A DNA stretch of 64,000 bases from Variovorax brevis (lineage in GTDB: Bacteria > Pseudomonadota > Gammaproteobacteria > Burkholderiales > Burkholderiaceae_C). Positions within the stretch are counted from its first letter, which is position 1. Each line of letters begins with the position of its first letter. Below are positions 53,965-63,268 of this stretch, piece after piece. The position numbers and the translations under genes are program-made. The notes under the pieces are model-generated. The model was not told where the DNA came from and did no database searches. It worked only from the letters and a program-made list of their open reading frames with translations. The stretch spans positions 62,001-126,000 of the forward strand of contig NZ_JASZYG010000015.1 in the NCBI RefSeq assembly GCF_030317105.1, written 5' to 3'.

Positions 53965-55637
53965 ACGCTGCGTCCATCCCTCACACGGTGCCGAGGCTTG
54001 ACACCGACATCCTCCTGGTCGGCCTGGGCCCGGTCGGCGCGGCGCTGGCCAATCTGCTCGGCCGCTACGGCGTGCGCGTGCTGGCCATCGACAAGGCGAC
54101 CGCCATCTTCGAAAAGCCGCGCGCGATCGCGCTCGACAACGAAGCGCTGCGCATACTTCAACTGGCGGGTGTGCGCGAGGGCGAGTTCGAGACCGTCGCC
54201 ATCCCGCACGTGCAGTACCGCTCCCCGCTGTTCGGCCGCTTCGCCCGCATCAACACCGCCGGCATCATCGACGGCCACCCGGCGCTCGTCACCTTCTACC
54301 AGCCGGAACTCGAGCGCGTGCTGCGTGGGAAGCTCGCGCAATATCCGGGCGTAGAAGTGCGGCTCGGCAGCGCGCTCGCAGCCTTCGCCGACGATGGCCG
54401 GTTCATCCAGGCGCGGCTGGAGGACGCGGCGGGCAATGAGACCCATGTGCGTGCGCGCTACCTGGTGGGCACCGACGGCGCAAACTCACTGGTGCGGCGC
54501 ACGCTGGGTCTGGACTTCGAAGGCCGAAGCTTCCACCAGGACTGGCTGATCGTTGATGCGCTCGATGTGCCGGACCCCATCGACCATGTCGAATTCACGT
54601 GCGACCCGCGGCGCCCGAGCCCGCGCATGGTGGCCCCCGGCGGACGGCAGCGATGGGAGTTCATGCTCCGCCCCGGCGAGCGGCCGGAAGAGATGGAGAG
54701 GCCGGAGTCCGTGCGGCAGCTGCTTGCACCGTGGTGCGACAGCCAGCGCATCCGGATCGAACGCACGGCGGTCTACCGCTTCCATGCGCGCGAGGCGAAA
54801 CGCTTCTCCAGGGGCCGCTGTTTCCTCGCGGGCGATGCTGCGCACATCACGCCGCCTTTCGCGGGCCAGGGCCTGGTCGCCGGGCTGCGCGACGCGGCCA
54901 ACCTCGCCTGGAAACTCGCCTGGGTCTTGCAGGGACGCGCAAACGAGGGGGTGCTCGACAGCTACGACACCGAGCGACGGCCGCACGCCCGGAAGATCAT
55001 CCGCCTTGCACGCACGCTCGGCGCGATCGTCATGCCGCAGAGCCGCCCCGCGGCGTTCGCCGTGCACGGGCTGATGAGCCTGCTGCGCCTGCTGCCGACT
55101 GGCCGCGCGATGTTCGAGGACATGAAGGTCAAGCCGCAGAACACCTTCGACCATGGCCTGTTCTGGCGCGTGCGCGGCAGCGAACAATTGCGTGCGGGGG
55201 CCATGCTGCCCCAAGGCTGGGTTCGCCCAGCCACCGGCGGTGGGCCGGTCCTCAGCGACGACGCGCTGGGAATGCAATGGGCGCTGATCGGCTTTGGCGT
55301 GGACCTGTCGGCCCGGCTGCCGGCTGAACTGCTGCAGTTCTGGCAAGCGGCAGGCGGTCGGGTGTGGCAGTGGTGCCAGCGATCGCAGGCCCAGCACCTC
55401 GCGCCAGCCTCCCAGCGCCTGGAGGCGCTGGACGAGGCCCTGCTGCCACGCCGGGTTCCACTTGGCTGGGTCGCGATCGTCAGGCCCGACCGTTGCGTGC
55501 TGGCGGAAGGGCCGGCGTCCAAGGCCGAGACGATGCTGCGGCAAGCGCTGGAGCTCATCGCGCCGCCCGCATCGTCCGCTGCGGCGCCACGGCGGACGGC
55601 CGCCCACCCCATCCAGGAGATCAAGCATGCGGCGTGA
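53961..55637 (+). CDS. FAD-dependent aromatic monooxygenase, MhpA-like
   Basis: A 558-residue group A flavin hydroxylase of the PheA/MhpA type (E. coli MhpA is similar in length). The FAD Rossmann motif is LVGLGPVGAALANLLGRYG, the DG motif is YLVGTDGANSLVRR and the second FAD motif is CFLAGDAAHITPPFAGQGLVAGLRDAANLAWKL. The C-terminal thioredoxin-like domain is present. It likely hydroxylates a phenolic substrate to the catechol that the VOC enzyme cleaves, using NAD(P)H and O2. Its start overlaps the FAH stop by 4 bp. Confidence 0.92.
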   Translation: MNAASIPHTVPRLDTDILLVGLGPVGAALANLLGRYGVRVLAIDKATAIFEKPRAIALDNEALRILQLAGVREGEFETVAIPHVQYRSPLFGRFARINTAGIIDGHPALVTFYQPELERVLRGKLAQYPGVEVRLGSALAAFADDGRFIQARLEDAAGNETHVRARYLVGTDGANSLVRRTLGLDFEGRSFHQDWLIVDALDVPDPIDHVEFTCDPRRPSPRMVAPGGRQRWEFMLRPGERPEEMERPESVRQLLAPWCDSQRIRIERTAVYRFHAREAKRFSRGRCFLAGDAAHITPPFAGQGLVAGLRDAANLAWKLAWVLQGRANEGVLDSYDTERRPHARKIIRLARTLGAIVMPQSRPAAFAVHGLMSLLRLLPTGRAMFEDMKVKPQNTFDHGLFWRVRGSEQLRAGAMLPQGWVRPATGGGPVLSDDALGMQWALIGFGVDLSARLPAELLQFWQAAGGRVWQWCQRSQAQHLAPASQRLEALDEALLPRRVPLGWVAIVRPDRCVLAEGPASKAETMLRQALELIAPPASSAAAPRRTAAHPIQEIKHAA

Positions 55638-56652
55638 ACTGCTCTGCACCGAGGCTGCCACGCCGCCGCGGGTGGCCGTACGCAGCGTCGCGCTGCCCGA
55701 TCCCGGCAGTGGTGACGTGCTGGTGCGAATACAAGCTACCTCGGTCAACCCGATCGATGTCAAGCGCGCAGCCGGCTACGGTCGTCGCCTGCTGGGGCTC
55801 AAGGGGGCGGCGCGCTTTCCGCTCGTGCTCGGCAACGACGTCGCGGGCGTTGTCGAAGCCATCGGCGCGGGTGTGACCCGCTTCGCTCGCGGGCAACGCG
55901 TGTTCGGACTGCTCGGTACCGGTCGTGGAGGGTCCGCGCATGCGTCGCATGTCGTCGTTGCGCAAGACCTCTTGCTGCCCGCTCCACACGACAAGGATCC
56001 GACCGCGCTCGCGGTGCTGCCCTATTCGTTCACGACGATGTGGCTCGCGCTGCGTTCGAGCGGGATCAACGCTGGCAATGCGCGCGGGGCCCGCGTGCTG
56101 ATCAACGGCGCCAACGGCGGATTGGGCCGTCTGGCCATGCAGCTGCTTCGCCATTGGGGTAGCGAGATCACCGCGATCTGCGGGGCAGGCCAACGCCAGG
56201 TCGGTCTGGACCTCGGCGCTCAAGTGGCCGTCGAGCACGGCCCCGCTTGCATCGGGTCACTGCCCGCGGACTTCGACGTGGTGCTGAACTTCGCCAACTG
56301 GGACGACGATGCCCGTCTCGCATCCCGTCTCGGCGCGGGGGCCATGGGCCAGGCGACCACGGTGCACCCCTTGCTTGCGAACTTCGATCGGCTCGGATGG
56401 CTGGGTGGCGCGTGGGCCAGTCGCCGCGACTGGAAGCAGGTCCGCGCGATCGTCGCCTCGCGCGCGCCCAAGGCCAGCTATGCCTGGACCATTTTCAAGC
56501 CCGACCGCGATGCCCTCGAGGCGCTCGCTGAGGGCGTCCGAGCCCAAAGGCTCGTGCTGCCGATCGGCATCGCCGTGCCCTTCGACAACGCCATCGCCGC
56601 GTTCGACCACGTGTCGGCCGGCCAACCCGGCCGAGCGGTTCTCCTGCCGTGA
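55627..56652 (+). CDS. zinc-independent MDR (quinone-oxidoreductase-like) protein
   Basis: A 341-residue medium-chain dehydrogenase/reductase. The N-terminal GroES-like domain contains ATSVNPIDVKRAAGYG and LGNDVAGVVEAIG; the Rossmann motif is INGANGGLGRLAMQLL. Zinc ligands are absent, as in quinone oxidoreductases and enoyl reductases. ATG 55627 has AGGAG at seven bases and overlaps the end of the monooxygenase gene by 11 bp. A role in reducing an unsaturated ring-cleavage product is possible. Confidence 0.88.
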   Translation: MRRELLCTEAATPPRVAVRSVALPDPGSGDVLVRIQATSVNPIDVKRAAGYGRRLLGLKGAARFPLVLGNDVAGVVEAIGAGVTRFARGQRVFGLLGTGRGGSAHASHVVVAQDLLLPAPHDKDPTALAVLPYSFTTMWLALRSSGINAGNARGARVLINGANGGLGRLAMQLLRHWGSEITAICGAGQRQVGLDLGAQVAVEHGPACIGSLPADFDVVLNFANWDDDARLASRLGAGAMGQATTVHPLLANFDRLGWLGGAWASRRDWKQVRAIVASRAPKASYAWTIFKPDRDALEALAEGVRAQRLVLPIGIAVPFDNAIAAFDHVSAGQPGRAVLLP

Positions 56653-56675
56653 CGCAAAGCTTATTTGGTGAAAGC

Positions 56676-58580
56676 ATGAACGAAATCGCCTCTATCGCAG
56701 ATGTGCTGGCTCTCGAAAGCAAGCACGACGTCCTCCTGCCGAACAGCACCTACGAGATGATCGGCGCCGCAGCGCGCGCCCACCCCGACGCGCCGGCGCT
56801 ATCGTTCTTTCCTCGCATCGAAGATCATGCGCGGCCGGAAGTCTGGAACTACGAGACGTTGTTCTCTCGCATCACGGCCACTGCCAACTTCCTTCATGCG
56901 TTGGGCGTCGGCGCCGGCGATGTCGTCGCCTTTGCACTGCCCAATCTGCCGCAGACGCATCTCGCCGTCTGGGGCGGCCAGGCGGCCGGCATCGCCTTCG
57001 CCATCAATCCCATGCTGGAGCCCACTGCCATCGTCGAACTGCTCGCCGCTGGCGAAGCGAAGGTGTTGATCACGCTGGCACCCGCGCCCGGCACGGACCT
57101 GTGGTCCAGGCTGCAGCCCTTGCTCGGCCGTGTCAGCAGCCTTGAACATGTTGTGCTGGTCGACCTGGCCCATCAGGTCGCCGAGGGGGCGCGCGTACCT
57201 CCGAGCGAGTCATACGTGCGCTTCGACGTGCACGACTTCGCGCAAGGGCTTCATCTGCAGCCGGCGGACCACCTCGTCAGCAGGCGCGTGATCCGCCCAG
57301 GCGACCGGTCGTCCTATTTCTGCACTGGCGGCACCACCGGCACGCCCAAGATCGCGATGCGCACGCACGCGAACGAGGTTGCCAATGCGTGGAGCGTTGG
57401 CCACTTCCTCGGCGATGGGATCTCGGCAGGGAAGACCCTCTTCTGTGGTCTGCCCCTGTTCCATGTCAACGGGGTCCTGGTCACTGGCTTGCTGCCATTC
57501 TCACGCGGCGCACACGTGATCATCGGCACGCCCTCGGGCTATCGCGGCGATGGTGTCATCAAGCACTTCTGGGAGTTGGTCGAGCACCACCGGATCAACT
57601 TCTTCAGTGGCGTTCCGACGGTCTATGCGGCGCTCATGCAGCAGCCAACGCAGGGCCGCGACCTCTCTTCGCTGGAATACGGGCTTTGCGGGGCCGCACC
57701 CATGCCGGTGGAACTCATGCGCTCTTTTCAGGAACTCACGGGTCTGAAGATCCTCGAGGGCTACGGCCTGACCGAGGGGACCTGCGTCAGCACCTGCAAT
57801 CCTCCGCTGGGCGAACGGCGTACCGGGTCGATCGGGCTGAGGGTGCCTTTACAGGCCATGAAAGCCGTCATGCTGGACGACGCAGGGGCCTACGCGCGCG
57901 ACTGCGCGGTCGGCGAAGCAGGCGTGCTTGCAATCAGCGGTCCCAATGTGTTTGCCGGCTATCGCGACCCCGGGCAGGACAAAGGGCTCTGGCTGGATCT
58001 GAACGACGGCCGACGCTGGATGAACACCGGCGACCTCGGCCGACAGGACGCGGATGGCTACTTTTATCTGACCGGCCGAAAAAAGGAACTCATCATCCGG
58101 GGCGGCCACAACATAGACCCTGCGAGCATCGAAGAGTCGCTGCACCGCCATCCGGCCGTGCAAATTGCTGCCGCGGTCGGACGCCCCGATGTGCACGCGG
58201 GAGAACTGCCGGTCGCCTATGTGCAACTCAGGCCCGGCGTCAGCGCCACCGAGGATGAACTGCTTTCGTTCGCCAGGGACCAGATCACAGAACGCGCAGC
58301 GGTACCGAAAGCGATCAGGTTGGTAGCGACGATGCCCCTGACTGGCGTCGGCAAGATCTTCAAGCCCGAGCTCAGGCAGCGCGAGATCGCGGATGCGCTG
58401 CGCGCGGCGCTGCAAGACGCCGGTGCCCACACTTCCAGGCTCGAGGTCTTGAACGACCCGCGGCTCGGGATGCGCGTCAAGATCACGGAGGCGGACAGCG
58501 CGACCGCCGGCATCGTCCGCGAGGTCCTGGGCCGATTCCCGTTCCCCTTCGAAGCTTCGTTGGAAAGCCGCGAAAAATAA
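56676..58580 (+). CDS. AMP-binding acyl-CoA ligase
   Basis: A 634-residue ANL-superfamily ligase that activates a carboxylate as acyl-AMP and then acyl-CoA. The P-loop is YFCTGGTTGTPKIAMR, the A5 motif is ILEGYGLTEGTCVS, and the hinge is WMNTGDLGRQDADGYFYLTGRKKELIIRGGHNIDP. A C-terminal extension of about 60 residues goes beyond the usual catalytic Lys region (GVGKIFKPEL). The frame also has a GTG at 56649 overlapping the preceding stop (GTGA); the ATG at 56676 is preceded by GGTGA, and the choice is open. It is the last gene of the operon. Confidence 0.92.
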   Translation: MNEIASIADVLALESKHDVLLPNSTYEMIGAAARAHPDAPALSFFPRIEDHARPEVWNYETLFSRITATANFLHALGVGAGDVVAFALPNLPQTHLAVWGGQAAGIAFAINPMLEPTAIVELLAAGEAKVLITLAPAPGTDLWSRLQPLLGRVSSLEHVVLVDLAHQVAEGARVPPSESYVRFDVHDFAQGLHLQPADHLVSRRVIRPGDRSSYFCTGGTTGTPKIAMRTHANEVANAWSVGHFLGDGISAGKTLFCGLPLFHVNGVLVTGLLPFSRGAHVIIGTPSGYRGDGVIKHFWELVEHHRINFFSGVPTVYAALMQQPTQGRDLSSLEYGLCGAAPMPVELMRSFQELTGLKILEGYGLTEGTCVSTCNPPLGERRTGSIGLRVPLQAMKAVMLDDAGAYARDCAVGEAGVLAISGPNVFAGYRDPGQDKGLWLDLNDGRRWMNTGDLGRQDADGYFYLTGRKKELIIRGGHNIDPASIEESLHRHPAVQIAAAVGRPDVHAGELPVAYVQLRPGVSATEDELLSFARDQITERAAVPKAIRLVATMPLTGVGKIFKPELRQREIADALRAALQDAGAHTSRLEVLNDPRLGMRVKITEADSATAGIVREVLGRFPFPFEASLESREK

Positions 58581-58718
58581 CCAGAAGCGCCCGGGCCACA
58601 GGCGCTGCTCGCCCTTCAAGTAGCGCCAATGGCCGAGCAGGGCGTGGAAAATGCGGCGCGCCTTGATTGAAGGATCGCGTTGGAGTCCAGAGCCGCCAGT
58701 CGCAAGGCGTGGTGCAAG

Positions 58719-58746
58719 GACCGCTCATGGCCGGCCATGAGCGGTC
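58719..58746. terminator. perfect 28-bp palindrome between convergent genes
   Basis: Arms GACCGCTCATGGCC and GGCCATGAGCGGTC with no mismatch; as RNA this gives a 12-bp stem with a CCGG loop on either strand. It overlaps the stop of the minus-strand cyclase gene and lies 139 bp after the ligase stop, so a bidirectional terminator is likely, although no U-tract follows. Confidence 0.5.
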
Positions 58747-61735
58747 ATTCATCGCCAAGCTCGAATGCCCGATAGCCGACACTGGCGGACGAGACGGGTG
58801 GTGTCAGATGTCGTGCCCCGATGTAGCGAAGCCAGGCGATTGCATGCTGCGCGGCTGCGATTCCATTTGACTCTGCCAATAGCCGCTCCCGGTTGGCGCG
58901 ATCGGTGTTCGGAAGCATGGCCTTTTGTGCCAGCAGTGGGCTGCGAAAAAGGTTCTCGCCGCTTTGGTCCATCCGCGCAAGATGCAAATCAATTTCTCGC
59001 AGGGCCTCGTCGTTGCGCCCCAGCTTAACCAGCAGGTCCACCTTGAGGCTGGCGAACCAGCTTTGCCAGTTCTCGAAGCCCGTCGCCTGCCACAAGCGGA
59101 TTCCGGCTTCGAGATCGTCCAGTCCCTCGGCGGTTTGGCCATCTCGCGCCGTTGCCCAGCCGCGCGCGATGCGGGCCAATGCCATGAATTCCGAGAACCC
59201 AGTCTCTGTGCAGAAGTCGATGCACCGTTGCGCGGCCTTCCTGGCATCGTCTGGCAGATCGCGCAGCACAGCCATCGAGCACTTGGCCGCCATGGGAAAG
59301 CCAAGCGTGTGTGGCTGGTGCGCTTGGAGCGCAAGTTCATAGGCATCTTGCACGTGCTGGCTTGCAAGCTCCTCGTCGCCGTTGATCAGGGTGGCAAGCG
59401 CTAGATAGAAGCGGCCGAACACGCCGAAGTCCATCAGGTAGACCGGGTAGAGCGAGGCATGACGTTGCGGGTCGTAGCAGGCGACCGAACGCTCCAGATG
59501 CGCACGCGCCGCATGGACGTTGCCCTGACTCAGCTTGATCATCCCGTTCATGTTGTGCGCGGCGATCGTGGCCTCGGCGTCTTCGCTCCTTGATTCGGCG
59601 ACCTTCATCAAGTCTTCGGCAAGGCTGCGCGCGATCCCAAGTTCGGCCCGACCCCAGTGATAGAGGCACAGGCCGTAGGTCACCGGGAACTGGCGCGGTG
59701 CGCCGGGCAACCCATGGCACAGCGCGAACGCGCGTCGTTGAACGTCCCTGAACGCTTCGCTGCCGGGGCCGGTCAACACCATGGTCGTGGGCCCGAGTGT
59801 CGACAGGAGGGACAACTCCGCTTCACTTCGCTCGCGGCTGGCCGGTGCCGCGGCCAGCACGGAGACCCCTTCCGACAAGTGCCCGGCCGCTTCGCGAGGA
59901 GCGCCCCGCTGCAGGGCCTGCTCGCCCGCCCGTAGGAAAAAACGGCCCGCTTCAAGCGGCCTTTGCGCGCGCGACAAATGATGTGCCGCGACCTCGGGCT
60001 GGCGTTCGATCATTCCGGCGAATTCGTGCGTCAGCAAGTCTGCGAGTCGCCCGTGCACCATCGAGCGGGTCTTTGCGAGGATCGAGCCGTAAGCCGCGTC
60101 TCCGATCAATGCGTGCTTGAAGGCGAGGCGCTCGCCCTGGCCGCCGACTGGCTGCAGCAGGTCGGCCCAGAGCATCGCACGCAGGGCGTCGTCAAAGGCT
60201 GCCTGCTCCATGCCGGCCGCTCCGTACAGCAGGCTTTGATTGAACTCGTGGCCGATCACTGCCGCGACCTGGGCCAGCCACTTGGCGCTGCCCAGGCGAT
60301 CCAGGCGCTCCATCAGCAGATCCATCAGCGTGTCAGGGACTTCCAGTTGTCGAACGGCCGCGCCGCCGCCGTTGCTCGTGGTGGAGTCCAGGACCATGCG
60401 CGTCATTTCCTCCAAAAACAACGGCACGCCATCGCTACGCCGGATGATCGTTTCGATGTCGGCCGAGGTCAGCGCCGTGTTGGCGTTCATGTTTTCCACG
60501 ACGCTGCGCGACGCCTGCGCGTCTAGTCGCCCAAGGTGGACGATCGTCGGCTTCGCCTTGAGGCCAGCGAGGTCATCTGGCCTGCTGGTCAGCAGCACGA
60601 GCATCGGCACGCGCTGTGCGCTGGCGAGCAGTTCGTCGAGCAGTGCAAATGAGGTCGGATCCATCCAGTGGAGATCCTCCACGATGAGCAGCAGAGGGGA
60701 CTGCCTGGTGGCAAGTCCTGCCAGGTACCGGCACAGCACCTTCAGCGTCATCTGCAGTCGCACCGCGGGCGACAGGTCCAGTGGCGGGTAGCCGGTCGAC
60801 CCATCGACTTCCACCAGCGACGCGACGAGACTGCGATCCAGCTCGGCGCTGATGCCCGCGACGGCCAGCTGGGCTTCCAGTTTCTCGACACGCATCGGCG
60901 GTGTGTCCTCCCGCGCGAAGCCTGCCGCCCGGACAAGATGTTGAACCATTGGCCGCAGCATGCTGTTGGAATGGAACGGCGAGCACTGCAGGCGCACCGT
61001 CGTGTGCGCCATTGTCGAGAGGCGCAGCTCGAACGCCGACGCGAGCCGTGATTTTCCGAGGCCGGGCTCGGCAACCACCAGCGTGCTTTCGATGCGGTGG
61101 TTTGTCGCGGGCCCATTCCAGCAGGCCATGAGTGTCGCGAGCTCGGTATCGCGGCCTACCAGCGGGACCTTCGTGTCATGGCCTCGCCACGCCGAGCGAC
61201 CGTCCGGGTCGCCAGCACCCGTGACGGCGCTGAGTCGCACAGGCTGCTCGAATCCCTTGAGTTCGAAGTCGCCCAGATCCTCGTACTCGAACTGGGCTCC
61301 CGCAATCCGGCGGGTGCTGGGCGCGACGGTGACTTGCCCCGGCCGTGCCGCGGCCTGAATGCGGGCCGCCAGATTGGGCGTGCTGCCGGCGATCGCGAGG
61401 CCCTCCCTTGCGCCCACCGCCACCTGGCCGGTTGCAATGCCGATGCGCACCTGCACAGGTGTCGCGATGCCACTTTCGTCCTGCAACCGGCTGGCCCGCT
61501 CAACAATGCCCAGACCTGCATGCACCGCGCGCACGGCGTCGTCTTCACTTGCGAGCGGATAGCCGAAATAGACGTCGGCGCCGTCGCCAACGATTCGGGC
61601 GACGTGGCCTCCGAAGCTCCGGGCGATCTGCCTGACCAGATCGCCAAAGGAAGAGAGCACGTCCAGCACGTCCTCCGGGTCGAGCCGTTCGGCCAGGCTC
61701 GTCGAGCCGACGATGTCGCAGAAGAGCACCGTCAT
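58745..61735 (-). CDS. class III cyclase / ATPase / TPR fusion (copy 2, N-terminus atypical)
   Basis: A 996-residue relative of the protein at 4428-7751. The cyclase domain has metal aspartates D7 and D51 and the Asn/Arg pair N121/R125; the NTPase P-loop is AEPGLGKS (222-229); TPR-like repeats fill the C-terminal half. The only ATG/GTG/TTG in frame is the internal Met of MTVLFCDIVGST at 61735, with no ribosome binding site. Upstream, the same frame reads SRVTRRQ, matching ERRQLTVMFCD of copy 1, and stays open back to a TGA overlapping the lipoprotein gene. The true start is therefore non-canonical, or the N-terminal domain was lost. It follows the haloperoxidase-like gene by about 106 nt. Confidence 0.82.
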   Translation of the reverse strand: MTVLFCDIVGSTSLAERLDPEDVLDVLSSFGDLVRQIARSFGGHVARIVGDGADVYFGYPLASEDDAVRAVHAGLGIVERASRLQDESGIATPVQVRIGIATGQVAVGAREGLAIAGSTPNLAARIQAAARPGQVTVAPSTRRIAGAQFEYEDLGDFELKGFEQPVRLSAVTGAGDPDGRSAWRGHDTKVPLVGRDTELATLMACWNGPATNHRIESTLVVAEPGLGKSRLASAFELRLSTMAHTTVRLQCSPFHSNSMLRPMVQHLVRAAGFAREDTPPMRVEKLEAQLAVAGISAELDRSLVASLVEVDGSTGYPPLDLSPAVRLQMTLKVLCRYLAGLATRQSPLLLIVEDLHWMDPTSFALLDELLASAQRVPMLVLLTSRPDDLAGLKAKPTIVHLGRLDAQASRSVVENMNANTALTSADIETIIRRSDGVPLFLEEMTRMVLDSTTSNGGGAAVRQLEVPDTLMDLLMERLDRLGSAKWLAQVAAVIGHEFNQSLLYGAAGMEQAAFDDALRAMLWADLLQPVGGQGERLAFKHALIGDAAYGSILAKTRSMVHGRLADLLTHEFAGMIERQPEVAAHHLSRAQRPLEAGRFFLRAGEQALQRGAPREAAGHLSEGVSVLAAAPASRERSEAELSLLSTLGPTTMVLTGPGSEAFRDVQRRAFALCHGLPGAPRQFPVTYGLCLYHWGRAELGIARSLAEDLMKVAESRSEDAEATIAAHNMNGMIKLSQGNVHAARAHLERSVACYDPQRHASLYPVYLMDFGVFGRFYLALATLINGDEELASQHVQDAYELALQAHQPHTLGFPMAAKCSMAVLRDLPDDARKAAQRCIDFCTETGFSEFMALARIARGWATARDGQTAEGLDDLEAGIRLWQATGFENWQSWFASLKVDLLVKLGRNDEALREIDLHLARMDQSGENLFRSPLLAQKAMLPNTDRANRERLLAESNGIAAAQHAIAWLRYIGARHLTPPVSSASVGYRAFELGDE

Positions 61736-61841
61736 CTGGCGGCGCGTGACTCGCGAGACATCGCTCGCGAGCGCCCCCTGTCCATGCCGCGTACGGACAT
61801 GAGGTCTTGCGGGTCCACGGAAGGCGCCCTCTTGCCAGTGC

Positions 61842-63149
61842 CTATTGAGTCAACGCCGTGAAGTGCTCCCGCGCCACCTGCCGGGTGACTCTCTCGCCCA
61901 GGGTGCGCCCATCAACGGTCGCGGTCCGGAAGTGCATGCCGCCATGGATGCGGGCCTGCTGCACGTTCTCGATCATCGCGTCCACGGAGTCGAACGAATG
62001 CGTGCTGCCGGTGACGGTGCTCTTGAAGGAGAACTGGACCTTGCCCGTTCCAAACGCCTGCCGAAGCCCCTCTCCGAGCGCGCCGGCGGCGCATGCATGG
62101 GCCGCGGGGTATTCGGGGTGATTGGGCGTGGGCACCACCGGCGTCCATTGCGTGTCTGGCTCCGTCGCCGCGTTCCCGTCGGCGTCAGCCAGCCGGATGG
62201 CGGTTGTCGGACGCCAGAAGTTGAAGTGATACTTCGATTCGAAGCATGCTGTGCTGGCGTCGGACAGCGCAACCCACAGCATGGCCATCAGCCTTGCGTT
62301 CTCCACCAGGGTCGGCTTGCTGGTGGCGAACTGGCGCAGATTGCGCGTCCAGAAGAGCGGAGGCGCTTCGGTATGGAAGCGCGCGTTCTCGGTCTGCGCC
62401 TCAGTGCGTTGCGTGCTGCTGGCGCTGCCCATGGCCCTGGTTTCGTTCAGGTCGGCAGCGTACGCATTACCTTCGAGCGCCGGTGGGCCGCTGGCGCGAA
62501 ACTGGCCAGCCGAAGTGAGCGTGAACGGGCGCAGGTAGGGCCGCGTAAGGCCCACCGGATTGACGCCGCGGAACTGGCCGGGGGCTGTGCCCGGTACATA
62601 GGCCGGGACCGGCGTCCAGCGACCGTCATCCGCCCGCTGCGCGAGCACCTTGCGAGCCACATCCGCGCCGAATTGCAGGGCCGCCTGCGCGTCCGCATTC
62701 GCGGTGGCGATCGCCGTGTCGTAGGTGGACTGGTACTTCGCGGAACGGGCTGGAAACAGCGTCGCCAAGACGGTGTGCGCCGCGCCATGGACGGCATGCT
62801 CCTGGGGCAGCGAACCGAGCGCGGGATCATCCGGCATGACCGCGATGAGCGGGCGGTAGGCTTTCGTGATGGCGGCCAGCGCGTCGTAGATGGCCACATT
62901 CATCGTGGCCATGTCGGCGTCGTAGAGCGGCTGGCGTTCTTCCGGCGTACCGCTGGCGGCGGCCGGCATCGTGATGGTGTCGGTGGCCGCCTGGTTCCAG
63001 AGATCGACCGCATTCGGCCCCTGGGACGTGATGGTGACGGGCTGGTCCTGGGCCACGGGAGCAGAACCGCCCCCGCCGCACGCGACCACGCCGCCTGTAG
63101 TGATGGTGATGGCTGCGACCAGCGCACGGAGATTGTTTCTGCGATTCAT
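61842..63149 (-). CDS. vanadium-haloperoxidase/PAP2-like lipoprotein (copy 2)
   Basis: A 435-residue paralogue of the 7774-9093 product. The lipobox is GGVVAC, followed by a Gly/Ser spacer and the same catalytic-region motifs: FWRPTTAI, TPNHPEYPAAHACA (identical in both copies) and IHGGMHFR. The second copy also carries Ala where the family usually has Gly before His. ATG 63149 has AGGAGG nine bases upstream. It precedes the copy 2 cyclase gene and follows the LytTR response regulator by 118 nt on the same strand. Confidence 0.86.
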   Translation of the reverse strand: MNRRNNLRALVAAITITTGGVVACGGGGSAPVAQDQPVTITSQGPNAVDLWNQAATDTITMPAAASGTPEERQPLYDADMATMNVAIYDALAAITKAYRPLIAVMPDDPALGSLPQEHAVHGAAHTVLATLFPARSAKYQSTYDTAIATANADAQAALQFGADVARKVLAQRADDGRWTPVPAYVPGTAPGQFRGVNPVGLTRPYLRPFTLTSAGQFRASGPPALEGNAYAADLNETRAMGSASSTQRTEAQTENARFHTEAPPLFWTRNLRQFATSKPTLVENARLMAMLWVALSDASTACFESKYHFNFWRPTTAIRLADADGNAATEPDTQWTPVVPTPNHPEYPAAHACAAGALGEGLRQAFGTGKVQFSFKSTVTGSTHSFDSVDAMIENVQQARIHGGMHFRTATVDGRTLGERVTRQVAREHFTALTQ

Positions 63150-63268
63150 CGAAGAGCCCTCCTGGGTTGGCCGGCCGCGATGGCGGCCTGGCACGGTCAT
63201 TGTTCGGGCTTGCCCAGGTGCTCGCTTGCCTTTGCGACGAGCGCGGCGCTATCAGGACGGACGCGCCG

